A stretch of 64,000 nucleotides of DNA, from the NCBI GenBank assembly GCA_040389965.1, contig JAZJZF010000011.1, positions 17,018-81,017 of the forward strand. The letters run 5' to 3'. The first letter of the stretch is position 1; each line of letters begins with the position of its first letter. Positions 33,296 to 42,925 of the stretch are shown here, in pieces. The DNA comes from UBA4416 sp040389965. Its GTDB lineage: Bacteria > Bacteroidota > Bacteroidia > B-17B0 > Aurantibacillaceae. The notes under the pieces were generated by a model, which had not been told where the DNA came from, ran no database searches, and saw only the letters and a program-made list of their open reading frames with translations. Position numbers and translations under genes: made by a program.

Positions 33296-34063
33296 ATGAT
33301 CACATGTAATTTGGTTTTGTCGGGAGGTGGTGCCAGAGGTTTTGCTCATTTGGGAATTATAAAAGCATTACAGGAAAAAGAAGTCATGTTCTCTTCCATT
33401 AGTGCTACAAGCTCAGGAGCAATTATAGGTGCCTTTCTTTGCGACGGCTATACTCCGGACGAGATAGCAGACATTTGTTCCGGAGCAATTCCCTTAACGC
33501 ATTTTAATTTCCATCTTTCTCCGGGTATCCTGTCTATCGATTCACTACATAAACTATTTGCAAAATATCTGAGGAGTAAAACTTTTTCAGATCTTAAATA
33601 TCCTTTATATATAAGCGTTACCGACCTAAATGATGGAAAACAGGTGATCCTGAATCAAGGAAATATCGTAGAAGCTGTTATTGCTTCCGCCTCTATCCCT
33701 ATTATTTTCCCTCCTGTATTTATCGGTGGCGTACCTTATGCCGATGGTGGACTCAGCGGTAATCTCCCGGTGGAACCATTTATTGGCTCAACGCTTAAAA
33801 CTATAGGCGTACATGTTAATAAAACAGATCGCTATGATGGTAATATTAGCATAATCAGGCAGTTTGAACGCATGGTGCATTTGAGTATAAGGGAAATTGT
33901 ACTTCGTGAAATGAACTATGTGGATCTGCTTATCGAACCCGATGGCCTGGCCGGTTACGGTTTGTTTGATACAAAAAAAATAAGCGACATTATTAAAACA
34001 GGATATGACTTTACGAAGCATACTGTTGTATTAGATGCTCTTACTTCTCAAAACAGTCGATGA
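33296..34063 (+). CDS. Patatin-like phospholipase
   Basis: 255 residues. The oxyanion loop GGGARGFAHLG, nucleophile elbow SATSSGAIIGA (serine dyad; usual G-x-S-x-G has Ala in the first position) and the Asp of the dyad in YADGGLSGNLP are all visible. It should hydrolyse acyl lipids, cytoplasmic or at the inner membrane. 10 nt after the thioredoxin gene. The altered first glycine of the elbow is mild and seen in some family members. Confidence 0.88.
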   Translation: MITCNLVLSGGGARGFAHLGIIKALQEKEVMFSSISATSSGAIIGAFLCDGYTPDEIADICSGAIPLTHFNFHLSPGILSIDSLHKLFAKYLRSKTFSDLKYPLYISVTDLNDGKQVILNQGNIVEAVIASASIPIIFPPVFIGGVPYADGGLSGNLPVEPFIGSTLKTIGVHVNKTDRYDGNISIIRQFERMVHLSIREIVLREMNYVDLLIEPDGLAGYGLFDTKKISDIIKTGYDFTKHTVVLDALTSQNSR

Positions 34064-34107
34064 TCTGTCATCAGTACAGTATACCATGAATTTAATTTTG
34101 AAGAGAG

Positions 34108-36534
34108 ATGATTAAAGAACCCGAAAGCCTGTTACTCTGCTATCATTGCGGTGAACCTTGTGATACAGAAACAATTCATATAGCAGAGAAAAACTTTTGT
34201 TGTCAGGGCTGCAAAACTGTTTATGAAATTCTAAATAAAGTAGAGCTGTGTGATTATTATACCCTAGAGAAAAATCCGGGTCTGTCACAAAAAACACAGA
34301 TACGTGCCGACAAATTTGCTTTTCTCGACGATGACATCCTGCAAACAAAGTTGATCCATTATAAAGACGCTACGCAAAGTCATGTAAGCTTTTATTTACC
34401 CCAAATGCATTGCAGTTCCTGCATTTGGTTATTAGAGCATCTCGGAAAACTGGATGAACATATCATCAGGTCGCAGGTTAATTTCCTGAAAAAAGAAGTC
34501 AGCGTGGTATTTAATCATCAGGATACTTCACTCAGAAAAGTAACAGAGCTCTTAACAACGATTGGCTACGAACCACACTTTAGTTTAAATAACCTCACGG
34601 ATAAGAAAACCAAAACCTACGACAAATCCAGGATCTATAAAATCGGGATTACCGGTTTTTGCTTTGGAAACATCATGTTATTGAGCTTTCCGGAGTATTT
34701 TTCTTTGGGAAATATGGAAGAAAAAGGCTTGCAACAACTCTTTTCTTATTTAATTCTTTTACTATCCTTACCTGTATTTTTTTATGGAGCATCAGGCTTT
34801 TTTATATCTGCATGGAAAAGTCTACAACAAAAAACCCTGAACATCGATGCCCCCATTGCCATTGCTATCCTGATTACTTTTGGTAGAAGCCTGTACGAGA
34901 TCTTATCGCAAACGGGCGCCGGTTACCTGGATTCAATGACCGGTATCGTCTTCTTTATGTTAATTGGGCGTTTTTTTCAGGATAAAACTTATAACACGAT
35001 GGCTTTTAACAGGGATTACACTTCCTATTTCCCCTTAGGAGTAACGTTGTTGGATGAAGGTGGCAAAGAAAAACAAATACCCGTTTCAAACTTAAAAACA
35101 GGACAACGTATTAAAGTTCATAGCGGCGAAATTATTCCTGCTGATTGTATTCTGTTTCTTGGCAAAGGAACTATTGATTATAGTTTTGTTTCCGGAGAGG
35201 CATTACCCATAGAAAAGCATATAGGCGAAATCATTTATGCAGGCGGCAAACAAACGGGTGGAGCATTAGAGCTGGAAGTAGTAAAAGATGTTTCACAAAG
35301 TTACCTTACACAATTATGGAATAATGATGCTTTTATTAAAAAAGAAGACAAGAGCGAATCTTATATCCACAGCGTCAGCAAATACTTTACGTTTGTTTTA
35401 TTTTCCATTGCAGCCGCATCCGCCATATATTGGTATGTAAATGATGCATTACGAATATGGAACGCAGTAACCTCCGTTTTAATTGTGGCCTGCCCCTGCG
35501 CTTTATTACTATCAGCCACTTTTACAAATGGTAACATGTTACGGATATTACAGAAATACGGATTCTATGCCCGCAACGCCGGTGTTATAGAGCAAATTTC
35601 GGAGGCCGATACCATTGTATTTGATAAAACAGGGACCATTACACAACAGGGCGACTCTGCCATTATTTTCAAAGGGATGCCATTAGATGCTGAAACCATT
35701 CAACTCATAAGATCTCTGACAGGCCAGTCAAGTCATCCTTTAAGTAAAGCCATCGTACAATCTCTGCCATTTTGCAAATTGTTACCAGTAAAAAACTATG
35801 AAGAAGTAGCGGGCCTTGGGATAAAAGGTATTGTTCTCGGTCAAGAAATTCTTATGGGGTCTCCTGAGTTTATACTGGGAAGAAAAATTTCTACAGATAA
35901 TGGAAGCCGTGTGTATCTAAAAATCAATAACCAACTACCGGGTTACTATTCCGTTCAAACAAACTATCGCCAGGGCTTACCTGATTTACTAAAAAAATTA
36001 CAACAGCAATACAAAATCGCCTTACTATCAGGAGATAATGATTCGGAACAACTGAAATTAAAAGAACTCTTTAATTCTGATCTCTTATTTAATCAGTCAC
36101 CCCAGGACAAATTGAATTATATAAAAGCTCTACAGAGTAAGGGGAAAAAGGTAATTATGACAGGTGATGGGCTAAATGATGCAGGAGCCTTAAAACAAAG
36201 CAACGTAGGCATTGCAGTAACCGATAATATCAATAATTTTTCTCCGGCCTGCGACGTGATCATGGATGGAAATGGCTTTAGCTATTTTGATGCCTTACTG
36301 GATTACTGCAAACAAAATAAACTGATCATTAATATCAGTTTTGTGATCTCAATTGCATATAACTTAATAGGTTTGTATTTTGCCGTTCAGGGTCAGTTAA
36401 AACCGGTGATTGCCGCTATTTTAATGCCAATAAGCTCCATTAGCATTGTATTGTTCACAACAGGTATGAGCTCTTTGCTTTCTTTTAAACTGAAGCATAG
36501 GGTATCGAAACTACCACAAAATTCGAAAAACTGA
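34108..36534 (+). CDS. ccoI: CcoI copper-translocating P-type ATPase
   Basis: 808 residues. An N-terminal cysteine-rich metal-binding domain (LCYHCGEPC, FCCQGCKTVYEIL) precedes a heavy-metal-associated domain with MHCSSCIW near residue 100. Membrane helices include the CPC motif in VACPCALLLSA (about 460). DKTGT (about 505) and GDGLND (about 684) are the catalytic motifs. It exports copper for cbb3 oxidase assembly. Its stop codon lies inside the palindrome that controls ccoS-ccoNO. TAATTTTG at 34093-34100 may be its own promoter. Confidence 0.93.
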   Translation: MIKEPESLLLCYHCGEPCDTETIHIAEKNFCCQGCKTVYEILNKVELCDYYTLEKNPGLSQKTQIRADKFAFLDDDILQTKLIHYKDATQSHVSFYLPQMHCSSCIWLLEHLGKLDEHIIRSQVNFLKKEVSVVFNHQDTSLRKVTELLTTIGYEPHFSLNNLTDKKTKTYDKSRIYKIGITGFCFGNIMLLSFPEYFSLGNMEEKGLQQLFSYLILLLSLPVFFYGASGFFISAWKSLQQKTLNIDAPIAIAILITFGRSLYEILSQTGAGYLDSMTGIVFFMLIGRFFQDKTYNTMAFNRDYTSYFPLGVTLLDEGGKEKQIPVSNLKTGQRIKVHSGEIIPADCILFLGKGTIDYSFVSGEALPIEKHIGEIIYAGGKQTGGALELEVVKDVSQSYLTQLWNNDAFIKKEDKSESYIHSVSKYFTFVLFSIAAASAIYWYVNDALRIWNAVTSVLIVACPCALLLSATFTNGNMLRILQKYGFYARNAGVIEQISEADTIVFDKTGTITQQGDSAIIFKGMPLDAETIQLIRSLTGQSSHPLSKAIVQSLPFCKLLPVKNYEEVAGLGIKGIVLGQEILMGSPEFILGRKISTDNGSRVYLKINNQLPGYYSVQTNYRQGLPDLLKKLQQQYKIALLSGDNDSEQLKLKELFNSDLLFNQSPQDKLNYIKALQSKGKKVIMTGDGLNDAGALKQSNVGIAVTDNINNFSPACDVIMDGNGFSYFDALLDYCKQNKLIINISFVISIAYNLIGLYFAVQGQLKPVIAAILMPISSISIVLFTTGMSSLLSFKLKHRVSKLPQNSKN

Positions 36535-36596
36535 TAAAAGTCAGTTCGACATTTGATCCTTCTCATCTTACAAAAAAACTTATCCCTGTACTTTTG
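36529..36596 (+). promoter_or_regulatory. FNR/CRP-type site plus perfect TAnnTTTG box (cbb3 oxidase operon)
   Basis: AAC-TGAT-AAAA-GTCA-GTT at 36529-36546 overlaps the ccoI stop codon. TACTTTTG at 36589-36596 is a perfect box at 51.5 bp from the centre. Transcription would start near 36602, just before ccoS. This is the clearest instance of the shared promoter architecture. Confidence 0.82.
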
Positions 36597-36609
36597 AGCA
36601 TTCTAAATT

Positions 36610-36786
36610 ATGAGCGTCATCTTTATACTCATTTCCGCCAGCCTCCTGATAGCCTTAGGTTTTTTGATTGCCTTTATATGGTCTGTGAAAACAAACCAAT
36701 ATGAAGATGATTATACCCCTTCGGTGAGAATACTTTTTGAAAACGATGTCAAACAACCAGAAGAAGAACAACACCTAAAAAAATAA
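36610..36786 (+). CDS. ccoS: CcoS cbb3 oxidase assembly protein
   Basis: 58 residues: one transmembrane helix (VIFILISASLLIALGFLIAFIWSV) followed by the CcoS tail KTNQYEDDYTPSVRILFEND. Needed for cofactor insertion into cbb3 oxidase in other bacteria. It lies between ccoI (75 nt downstream of its stop) and ccoNO (5 nt), the canonical position. Confidence 0.9.
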   Translation: MSVIFILISASLLIALGFLIAFIWSVKTNQYEDDYTPSVRILFENDVKQPEEEQHLKK

Positions 36787-36791
36787 ACTTT

Positions 36792-38921
36792 ATGGAACTA
36801 CAAAAATTTCAGTATGATAACAAAACCGTAAAATGGTTTGCCTATGCTACCATGTTTTGGGGTATTGTAGGAATGCTTGCCGGCTTACTCGCAGCTTTAC
36901 AATTATGCATTCCGGCTTTAAATATGGAGCTGCCCTATACCACTTTTGGCAGGGTACGACCTATTCATACCAACGCTGTTATTTTTGCTTTTGTAGGAAA
37001 CGGCATCTTTATGGGTGTTTATTATTCTTTACAGCGTTTATTGAAAGCCCGTATGTTCAGTGATTTTTTAAGTAAGGTGCATTTCTTTGGTTGGCAGCTT
37101 ATTATTGTATTAGCTGCTATTTCTTTGGCTTTAGGCAAGACTACAGGCAAAGAGTATGCTGAACTCGAATGGCCTATTGATATTTTGATCACTATCGTTT
37201 GGGTGGTATTTGGTTGGAACATGTTTGGTACTATTATCCGCCGGAGAGAACGCCATCTCTACGTGGCTATCTGGTTCTACATTGCCACATTTGTTACTAT
37301 TGCCATGTTGCATATTGTCAATTCTATTGAGATCCCTGTATCGTTCTGGAAATCTTACTCATGGTATGCCGGTGTTCAGGATGCCCTGGTACAATGGTGG
37401 TATGGCCATAATGCCGTAGCTTTTTTCTTAACAACACCCTACTTAGGGTTAATGTATTACTTCTTACCGAAGGCTGCAAATCGCCCGGTATACTCATATC
37501 GCTTATCCATTATCCATTTCTGGTCACTGATCTTTATCTACATCTGGGCAGGGCCGCATCATTTGTTATATACCTCTGTGCCGGACTGGGCGCAATCCTT
37601 AGGAGTTGTCTTTTCTATTATGCTGATTGCGCCGTCATGGGGTGGTATGATCAATGGTTTGTTAACCTTACGAGGTGCCTGGGACAAAGTAAGAGAAGAT
37701 GTGGTATTGAAATTTTTAGTAGTAGCGGTTACAGCCTATGGTATGGCTACTTTCGAAGGGCCTATGTTATCGCTCAAAAGTGTAAGTGCTATTGCGCATT
37801 ATACCGATTGGATCGTAGCACACGTGCACGTTGGTGCTTTAGGCTGGAACGGCTTTATGACCTTCGGAATTTTATACTGGCTGATCCCAAAACTATTCCG
37901 TGTAGACCTGTATTCAAAAAAACTCGCCAATATGCATTTCTGGATCGGCACCCTGGGTATCGTATTATATGCAGTTCCTATGTATTGGAGTGGAATCATG
38001 CAAAGCTTGATGTGGAAAGAATTTACGCCGGAAGGCCAGTTAAAATGGCAGTTCATGGATACCGTCACTAAAATGATCCCTTTCTATGCCACAAGGGCCA
38101 TAGGCGGAACGTTATATTTAACAGGTGCCCTATTCATGGTGTACAACCTCATTAAGACAATTAAAATAGGTTCTTTCCTTGCCAACGAAAACGCAGAAGC
38201 ACCTGCCCTCGAAAAAGTGTATTCAACACATGGCAAAGAACACTGGCATCGCTGGATCGAACGTAAACCGGTACAGATGATGATCGTGAGCTTAGTAGTT
38301 GTGGCTATAGGAGGTATCATTGAATTTGTCCCCACTTTCCTGGTAAAATCAAACATCCCTACTATTGCAAGTGTAAAACCTTACACGCCACTCGAATTAC
38401 ACGGAAGGGATATTTATGTGCGTGAAGGGTGTTATACCTGTCACTCACAGATGATCCGTCCTTTCAGAAGTGAAACGGCACGTTACGGAGAATATTCAAA
38501 AGCAGGAGAGTTTGTTTATGATCATCCTTTTCAATGGGGAAGTAAACGTACAGGCCCGGACCTGGCACGACTTGGCGGCAAATACCCTGATAGCTGGCAT
38601 TACAATCACATGCTGGATCCTACCTCTATGTCTCCCGGTTCTATTATGCCTTCTTACCCATGGCTATTTGATGATCAAATTGATGTGTCATCTACTGTAG
38701 CTAAAATAAAAGCTATGAAACGCTTAGGCGTCCCTTATCCGGAGAATTATGAGAATATAGCGGCGGCCGACATGGAAAAACAGGCAAAACTAATTGCTGC
38801 AAACCTTAATAAGGATGGTATCAGTATCCTCCCCGACAGAGAAGTCGTTGCGCTGATTGCTTATCTGCAAAGACTTGGAACCGACATTAAAAATGAAACT
38901 AAAAAAGACACGCTGAAATAG
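36792..38921 (+). CDS. ccoN: Fused CcoN/CcoO cbb3-type cytochrome c oxidase subunit
   Basis: 709 residues. Residues 1 to about 470 are the 12-helix haem-copper subunit with the CcoN patterns GRVRPIHTNAVIFAFVGNG, WWYGHNAVAFFLTTPYLG, GPHHLLYTSVPDWAQ and THWIVAHVHVGALGWNG-like DWIVAHVHVGALGWNG. After a joining helix (MIVSLVVVAIGGIIEFVPTF) the CcoO part holds one haem c site CYTCH near 546, with SQMIRPFRSET and MDPTSMSPGSIMP-like LDPTSMSPGSIMPSYPW. The N-O fusion is a Bacteroidota trait. It is the catalytic core of a high-affinity terminal oxidase. Confidence 0.95.
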   Translation: MELQKFQYDNKTVKWFAYATMFWGIVGMLAGLLAALQLCIPALNMELPYTTFGRVRPIHTNAVIFAFVGNGIFMGVYYSLQRLLKARMFSDFLSKVHFFGWQLIIVLAAISLALGKTTGKEYAELEWPIDILITIVWVVFGWNMFGTIIRRRERHLYVAIWFYIATFVTIAMLHIVNSIEIPVSFWKSYSWYAGVQDALVQWWYGHNAVAFFLTTPYLGLMYYFLPKAANRPVYSYRLSIIHFWSLIFIYIWAGPHHLLYTSVPDWAQSLGVVFSIMLIAPSWGGMINGLLTLRGAWDKVREDVVLKFLVVAVTAYGMATFEGPMLSLKSVSAIAHYTDWIVAHVHVGALGWNGFMTFGILYWLIPKLFRVDLYSKKLANMHFWIGTLGIVLYAVPMYWSGIMQSLMWKEFTPEGQLKWQFMDTVTKMIPFYATRAIGGTLYLTGALFMVYNLIKTIKIGSFLANENAEAPALEKVYSTHGKEHWHRWIERKPVQMMIVSLVVVAIGGIIEFVPTFLVKSNIPTIASVKPYTPLELHGRDIYVREGCYTCHSQMIRPFRSETARYGEYSKAGEFVYDHPFQWGSKRTGPDLARLGGKYPDSWHYNHMLDPTSMSPGSIMPSYPWLFDDQIDVSSTVAKIKAMKRLGVPYPENYENIAAADMEKQAKLIAANLNKDGISILPDREVVALIAYLQRLGTDIKNETKKDTLK

Positions 38922-38941
38922 TAACCCTTAAAAATGACATT

Positions 38942-39157
38942 ATGAAATTCATCAATTATCTGGAAAGCATGACCGGTGTTGGCATTTATCCCCTCACCTC
39001 TCTCATCATATTCTTCGTATTCTTTATAGGAGTAATGGTATTTGTGATCAAGGGAAAAAAAGAATATTTCGATATGCTTTCGCAATTGCCGCTCACTGTT
39101 AAACAAAAAGACCAACACACTTTAAATACTAAAGGTTATGACGAAGCTGCTCACTAG
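38942..39157 (+). CDS. ccoQ: CcoQ-like small subunit of cbb3 oxidase
   Basis: 71 residues: short N-terminus, one helix (IYPLTSLIIFFVFFIGVMVFVIKGKKEYF), then a polar tail. Position between ccoNO and ccoP, and overlap of 20 nt with ccoP, identify it. CcoQ stabilises the oxidase complex. Confidence 0.85.
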   Translation: MKFINYLESMTGVGIYPLTSLIIFFVFFIGVMVFVIKGKKEYFDMLSQLPLTVKQKDQHTLNTKGYDEAAH

Positions 39158-40301
39158 AAACAAAACAATTGTATTGGGTTTATTATTCCTGCCCATGTTT
39201 AACTACGCACAGGAAAACAACATGGCGGCAAGTAACACAAGCTATTTCTCTAATGCCCTGTTCAATACACTACTGGCTTTAATTATTGGATTACTCATTG
39301 TGATTTATGCTTTGAGCCAAACTCTTAAAAACATTGCCGACAGTGATTACCTGATTAACAAAGCAACGAAAAATAATGAAAAAACAAATAACAGCGATAT
39401 CATAAAAAAAACGGGCCTGTTTCTCATTCTGCTTACGGGTTTTCAAATGAAAGCGGAAACACCTGTAAAACCTGTAGATAACTGGTTAATTGGCGGCCTG
39501 GACATGCTCACGTTTTATAGCATGATCAGTATTATTGTGATAGAGTGTATTATTACAGCGGTACTGTATGTTATGATCATGGGATTTATTAAAACTGAAA
39601 AACGTGTTTCGGTTCAGGTTCCAAAAACAAAAACCATTCTCGAAAAGCTGAATGCTTCTGTTGATGTTGAAAAGGAACAGGACATTATGCTCGATCACGA
39701 TTATGATGGTATTAAAGAACTGGACAACGACCTGCCCCCCTGGTGGAAATATGGTTTTTATTTAACGATCATCATTGCTGTTATTTACCTCATTAACTTC
39801 CATGTTATTGGAACGGGCGATCTGCAAACAGCGGAGTATAACAAGGCAATGGCGCAGGCAAAACTGGAAGTAGAAGAATACATGAAAACAGCTGCTAATA
39901 ATGTAGATGAAACCAATGTGAAACAATTAGAAGGGGCCGACATTGAGAGTGGCAAGCAATTATTTATTGCCAATTGCGCTGCCTGCCATGGTAAACTTGC
40001 ACAGGGATCTGTTGGGCCTAATTTAACCGATGATTACTGGCTGCATGGCGGTTCGCTGCCGGATGTGTTTAAAACCATTAAATACGGTTGGGTGGATAAA
40101 GGTATGAAATCATGGAAAGAAGATCTTTCACCGGTTCAGATAGCACAGATTTCCGGTTTTATAAAGACTTTAAAAGGAAGTAACCCGCCTGAAGCGAAAG
40201 CACCACAAGGCGATTTGTTTAAAGAAGAACAACCTGCAGCTATTGATTCATCTGCTGTTGGAAGCAACACACTCACTTTAAAAGCAGATAGCATTAAATA
40301 A
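39138..40301 (+). CDS. ccoP: CcoP cytochrome c subunit of cbb3 oxidase
   Basis: 387 residues. A hydrophobic leader (TIVLGLLFLPMFNYAQ) is followed by three further hydrophobic segments, the CcoP motif DHDYDGIKELDNDLPPWWKYGFYLTI, then one cytochrome c domain with CAACHGKLAQGSVGPNLTDDYW (near residue 280). Proteobacterial CcoP usually carries two haems c; here only one CxxCH is present. It delivers electrons to CcoO/N. The C-terminus is Ala/Pro-rich. Confidence 0.93.
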   Translation: MTKLLTRNKTIVLGLLFLPMFNYAQENNMAASNTSYFSNALFNTLLALIIGLLIVIYALSQTLKNIADSDYLINKATKNNEKTNNSDIIKKTGLFLILLTGFQMKAETPVKPVDNWLIGGLDMLTFYSMISIIVIECIITAVLYVMIMGFIKTEKRVSVQVPKTKTILEKLNASVDVEKEQDIMLDHDYDGIKELDNDLPPWWKYGFYLTIIIAVIYLINFHVIGTGDLQTAEYNKAMAQAKLEVEEYMKTAANNVDETNVKQLEGADIESGKQLFIANCAACHGKLAQGSVGPNLTDDYWLHGGSLPDVFKTIKYGWVDKGMKSWKEDLSPVQIAQISGFIKTLKGSNPPEAKAPQGDLFKEEQPAAIDSSAVGSNTLTLKADSIK

Positions 40302-40317
40302 GCTACTTAAACCAACC

Positions 40318-41721
40318 ATGGACTTAACCGAACATACTGCCGATTCTTTTCGCGATCATATTGCCACCATCGATGAGCATGGTAAACGAAAATGGATCTT
40401 TCCTTTCAAGCCTTCCGGCAGGTTATTTAATTATCGAAAATATTTAAGCTATATATACCTGGTGGTTTTCTTTGGACTTCCCTTCATTAAAGTTCATGGA
40501 GAACCACTCTTCCTTATCAATGTCCTGGAAAGAAAATTCATTCTGTTTGGAATGATTTTCTGGCCACAGGACTTTTTTGTCTTCGGGATCGGGATGCTTA
40601 TTTTCATTGTCTTTATTGCCTTGTTTACTGTTATTTTTGGCCGTGTATTTTGCGGCTGGGCCTGTCCGCAAACCATTTTCATGGAAATGCTTTTCCGAAG
40701 AATTGAATATTGGATCGAAGGAGATGCGCCCCATCAAAAAGCCTTAAAGCAGGCACCATGGAATAGCGAAAAAATAACAAAACGTGCTACAAAATATGTC
40801 TTATTCTTTTTGCTTTCTTTTCTAATTGCCAACACCTTTCTTTCCTACATTATTGGTATCGACGAATTGATAAAGATCATCACAGAACCCTTAAGTTCTC
40901 ATGTAGGCGGTTTAATCTCAATTCTGATTTTTACAGGCGTCTTTTTCTTTGTTTACTCATGGTTCAGGGAGCAGGTATGCCTTATTGTATGCCCTTATGG
41001 CCGGATGCAGGGAGTTTTACTGGACCGTGATTCTATCATCGTGGCATATGACTATGTGCGTGGCGAGGGTCGTCATAAATTTAAAAAGAATGAAGAAAGA
41101 ACAGGAGGAGATTGTATTGATTGTAACAAATGTGTAAAAGTATGTCCCACCGGAATCGACATCAGAAATGGAACCCAACTGGAATGTATCAACTGCACTG
41201 CCTGTATCGATGCCTGCGATGAGATGATGGAAGCGGTTGGTATGGAAAAAGGCCTTATTCGTTTTGATTCGGAAAACGGGATTAAAAATAAAATAAAATT
41301 AGCGTTCACTACGCGAATGAAAGCATACTCGGCTGTTCTCCTTTTGTTGATTGGAGTGGAAAGTTTCCTATTGATCAGTCGTTCCGATTTTGATGCCACC
41401 ATCATAAGGGCAAAAGGCATGCTTTACCAGGAGCAGCCAAATGACCAGGTAAGCAACCTGTTTACGATTAAGCTCGTTAATAAAACCCGTAACGAATTAC
41501 CTGTAACCCTTAAGGTGGAAGACCTTCCGGGAGCAGGTATTGAAATAATCGGCAAAGCACTCCGCGTAAAAAAAGAAGGAATGACACAGGGAAGTTTTTT
41601 TCTTTTTCTTAATAAAAGCAGCATCAAAAAAAGAAAAACAGAATTAAAAATCGGCATCTACAGCAACAACAAACTTATCAAAACCGTAAAGACCAATTTT
41701 CTGGGACCGGTCACATTATAA
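40318..41721 (+). CDS. ccoG: CcoG/FixG/RdxA-type ferredoxin membrane protein
   Basis: 467 residues. Membrane segments include FGRVFCGWACPQTIFMEMLFRRIE, a FixG hallmark. Two 4Fe-4S clusters appear at CIDCNKCVKVCPTGIDI (from about 265) and CINCTACIDACD. A C-terminal Ig-like domain follows (LFTIKLVNKTRNELPVTLKVEDL). CcoG reduces copper during cbb3 assembly. 16 nt after ccoP. Confidence 0.94.
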   Translation: MDLTEHTADSFRDHIATIDEHGKRKWIFPFKPSGRLFNYRKYLSYIYLVVFFGLPFIKVHGEPLFLINVLERKFILFGMIFWPQDFFVFGIGMLIFIVFIALFTVIFGRVFCGWACPQTIFMEMLFRRIEYWIEGDAPHQKALKQAPWNSEKITKRATKYVLFFLLSFLIANTFLSYIIGIDELIKIITEPLSSHVGGLISILIFTGVFFFVYSWFREQVCLIVCPYGRMQGVLLDRDSIIVAYDYVRGEGRHKFKKNEERTGGDCIDCNKCVKVCPTGIDIRNGTQLECINCTACIDACDEMMEAVGMEKGLIRFDSENGIKNKIKLAFTTRMKAYSAVLLLLIGVESFLLISRSDFDATIIRAKGMLYQEQPNDQVSNLFTIKLVNKTRNELPVTLKVEDLPGAGIEIIGKALRVKKEGMTQGSFFLFLNKSSIKKRKTELKIGIYSNNKLIKTVKTNFLGPVTL

Positions 41722-41738
41722 CTAAAAAACAAAGTATC

Positions 41739-42173
41739 ATGAGTTGGGGAATAAAAATTACCGTATTGTACACAGGCTTTGTCATACTTATTTCAAGTAT
41801 GGTAGTCATTAGCAGTTCAAATAAATCGGAGCTGGTAGCAACAGATTATTATGAGCAGGAGTTAAATTATCAGCATCGGATAGATGCCATAGCAAATGAA
41901 AAAAAACTGAAAGAAACCATTGACTATCAGTTAATGGATACCGGTATTGTTCTTCATTTTCCGGGAACAGAGATTACTAAAGACTTTACGGGTAATATTT
42001 TACTTTTCAGGCCATCTGACGCGTCTAAAGATTTAAATCTAAAATTGGCATTTAATCCAAACGGGGAACAGATCATCCCAAAATCGGCACTCCACAAAGG
42101 CGTCTATAAAATGTGCCTGACATGGAAAAACAATTCCATTACCTATTATAAAGAAACCATTATTACCATCTGA
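41739..42173 (+). CDS. ccoH: CcoH/FixH family protein
   Basis: 144 residues. One helix (IKITVLYTGFVILISSMVVI) then the family motif LVATDYYEQELNYQHRIDAI. CcoH assists late assembly of the oxidase. Its stop overlaps the start of the next gene by one base (TGATG). Confidence 0.9.
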   Translation: MSWGIKITVLYTGFVILISSMVVISSSNKSELVATDYYEQELNYQHRIDAIANEKKLKETIDYQLMDTGIVLHFPGTEITKDFTGNILLFRPSDASKDLNLKLAFNPNGEQIIPKSALHKGVYKMCLTWKNNSITYYKETIITI

Positions 42174-42904
42174 TGGAATACCTGTTGGCGGCCATATCAC
42201 TGGGTTTTTTGGGAAGTTTCCACTGCGTTGGCATGTGTGGTCCTATAGCTCTTGCATTGCCCATACATCAGAAATCTGTTTCTGAAAAAGTTGTTTCCAT
42301 ACTCACCTACAATTTGGGAAGAATAGTAACCTATGCACTTTTCGGAATTCTGTTTGGGTTTATTGGACAAAGTTTTGCTTTGTTCGGCTATCAGCAAAAA
42401 TTATCCATTCTCTTAGGATCTTTGATATTATTGGGGCTTCTCACACCAAAACGCTGGGCATCGCACATCACGTTTACAAAAAAAATCTACGCTCTGTTAA
42501 ACCGTCTGAAAAACAAAATGGCCATTCTTTTTCAACAACGCAGCATCCGTTCTTTTTTCAGTATCGGTTTACTGAACGGCTTATTACCCTGCGGTTTGGT
42601 TTATATGGGTGTTGCCGGTGCCATAGCAACAGGCACTGTTTTTAAGGGTATGCTATTCATGGCTTTCTTTGGAGCCGGTACATTGCCTCTGATGTTCTCG
42701 GTAAGTTATACAAGTCATTTGCTCAGCGCTAAAACACGTCATCTCATACATAAAACAATCCCCGTGTTTACTGCTGTTATGGCAATATTGCTCATATTAA
42801 GAGGCCTTAATTTAGGAATAAGCTATATCAGCCCTAAACTCACGGTGCAACAACATGAGGCATCAGTAAAACATACTGCATTAAAGTGCTGCCACAAACC
42901 CTAA
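42173..42904 (+). CDS. TauE/SafE (DsbD_2-like) membrane protein of the cbb3 cluster
   Basis: 243 residues with six helices. The conserved start GFLGSFHCVGMCGPIALALP and the second-half NGLLPCGLVYMGVAGAIATG (cysteines in similar sites) match the family that sits downstream of ccoGH in many genomes and is thought to help copper or haem supply. It ends with a His/Cys tail (HTALKCCHKP) that could bind copper. Confidence 0.88.
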   Translation: MEYLLAAISLGFLGSFHCVGMCGPIALALPIHQKSVSEKVVSILTYNLGRIVTYALFGILFGFIGQSFALFGYQQKLSILLGSLILLGLLTPKRWASHITFTKKIYALLNRLKNKMAILFQQRSIRSFFSIGLLNGLLPCGLVYMGVAGAIATGTVFKGMLFMAFFGAGTLPLMFSVSYTSHLLSAKTRHLIHKTIPVFTAVMAILLILRGLNLGISYISPKLTVQQHEASVKHTALKCCHKP

Positions 42905-42925
42905 ACCATTCAACAACTTATAAGT

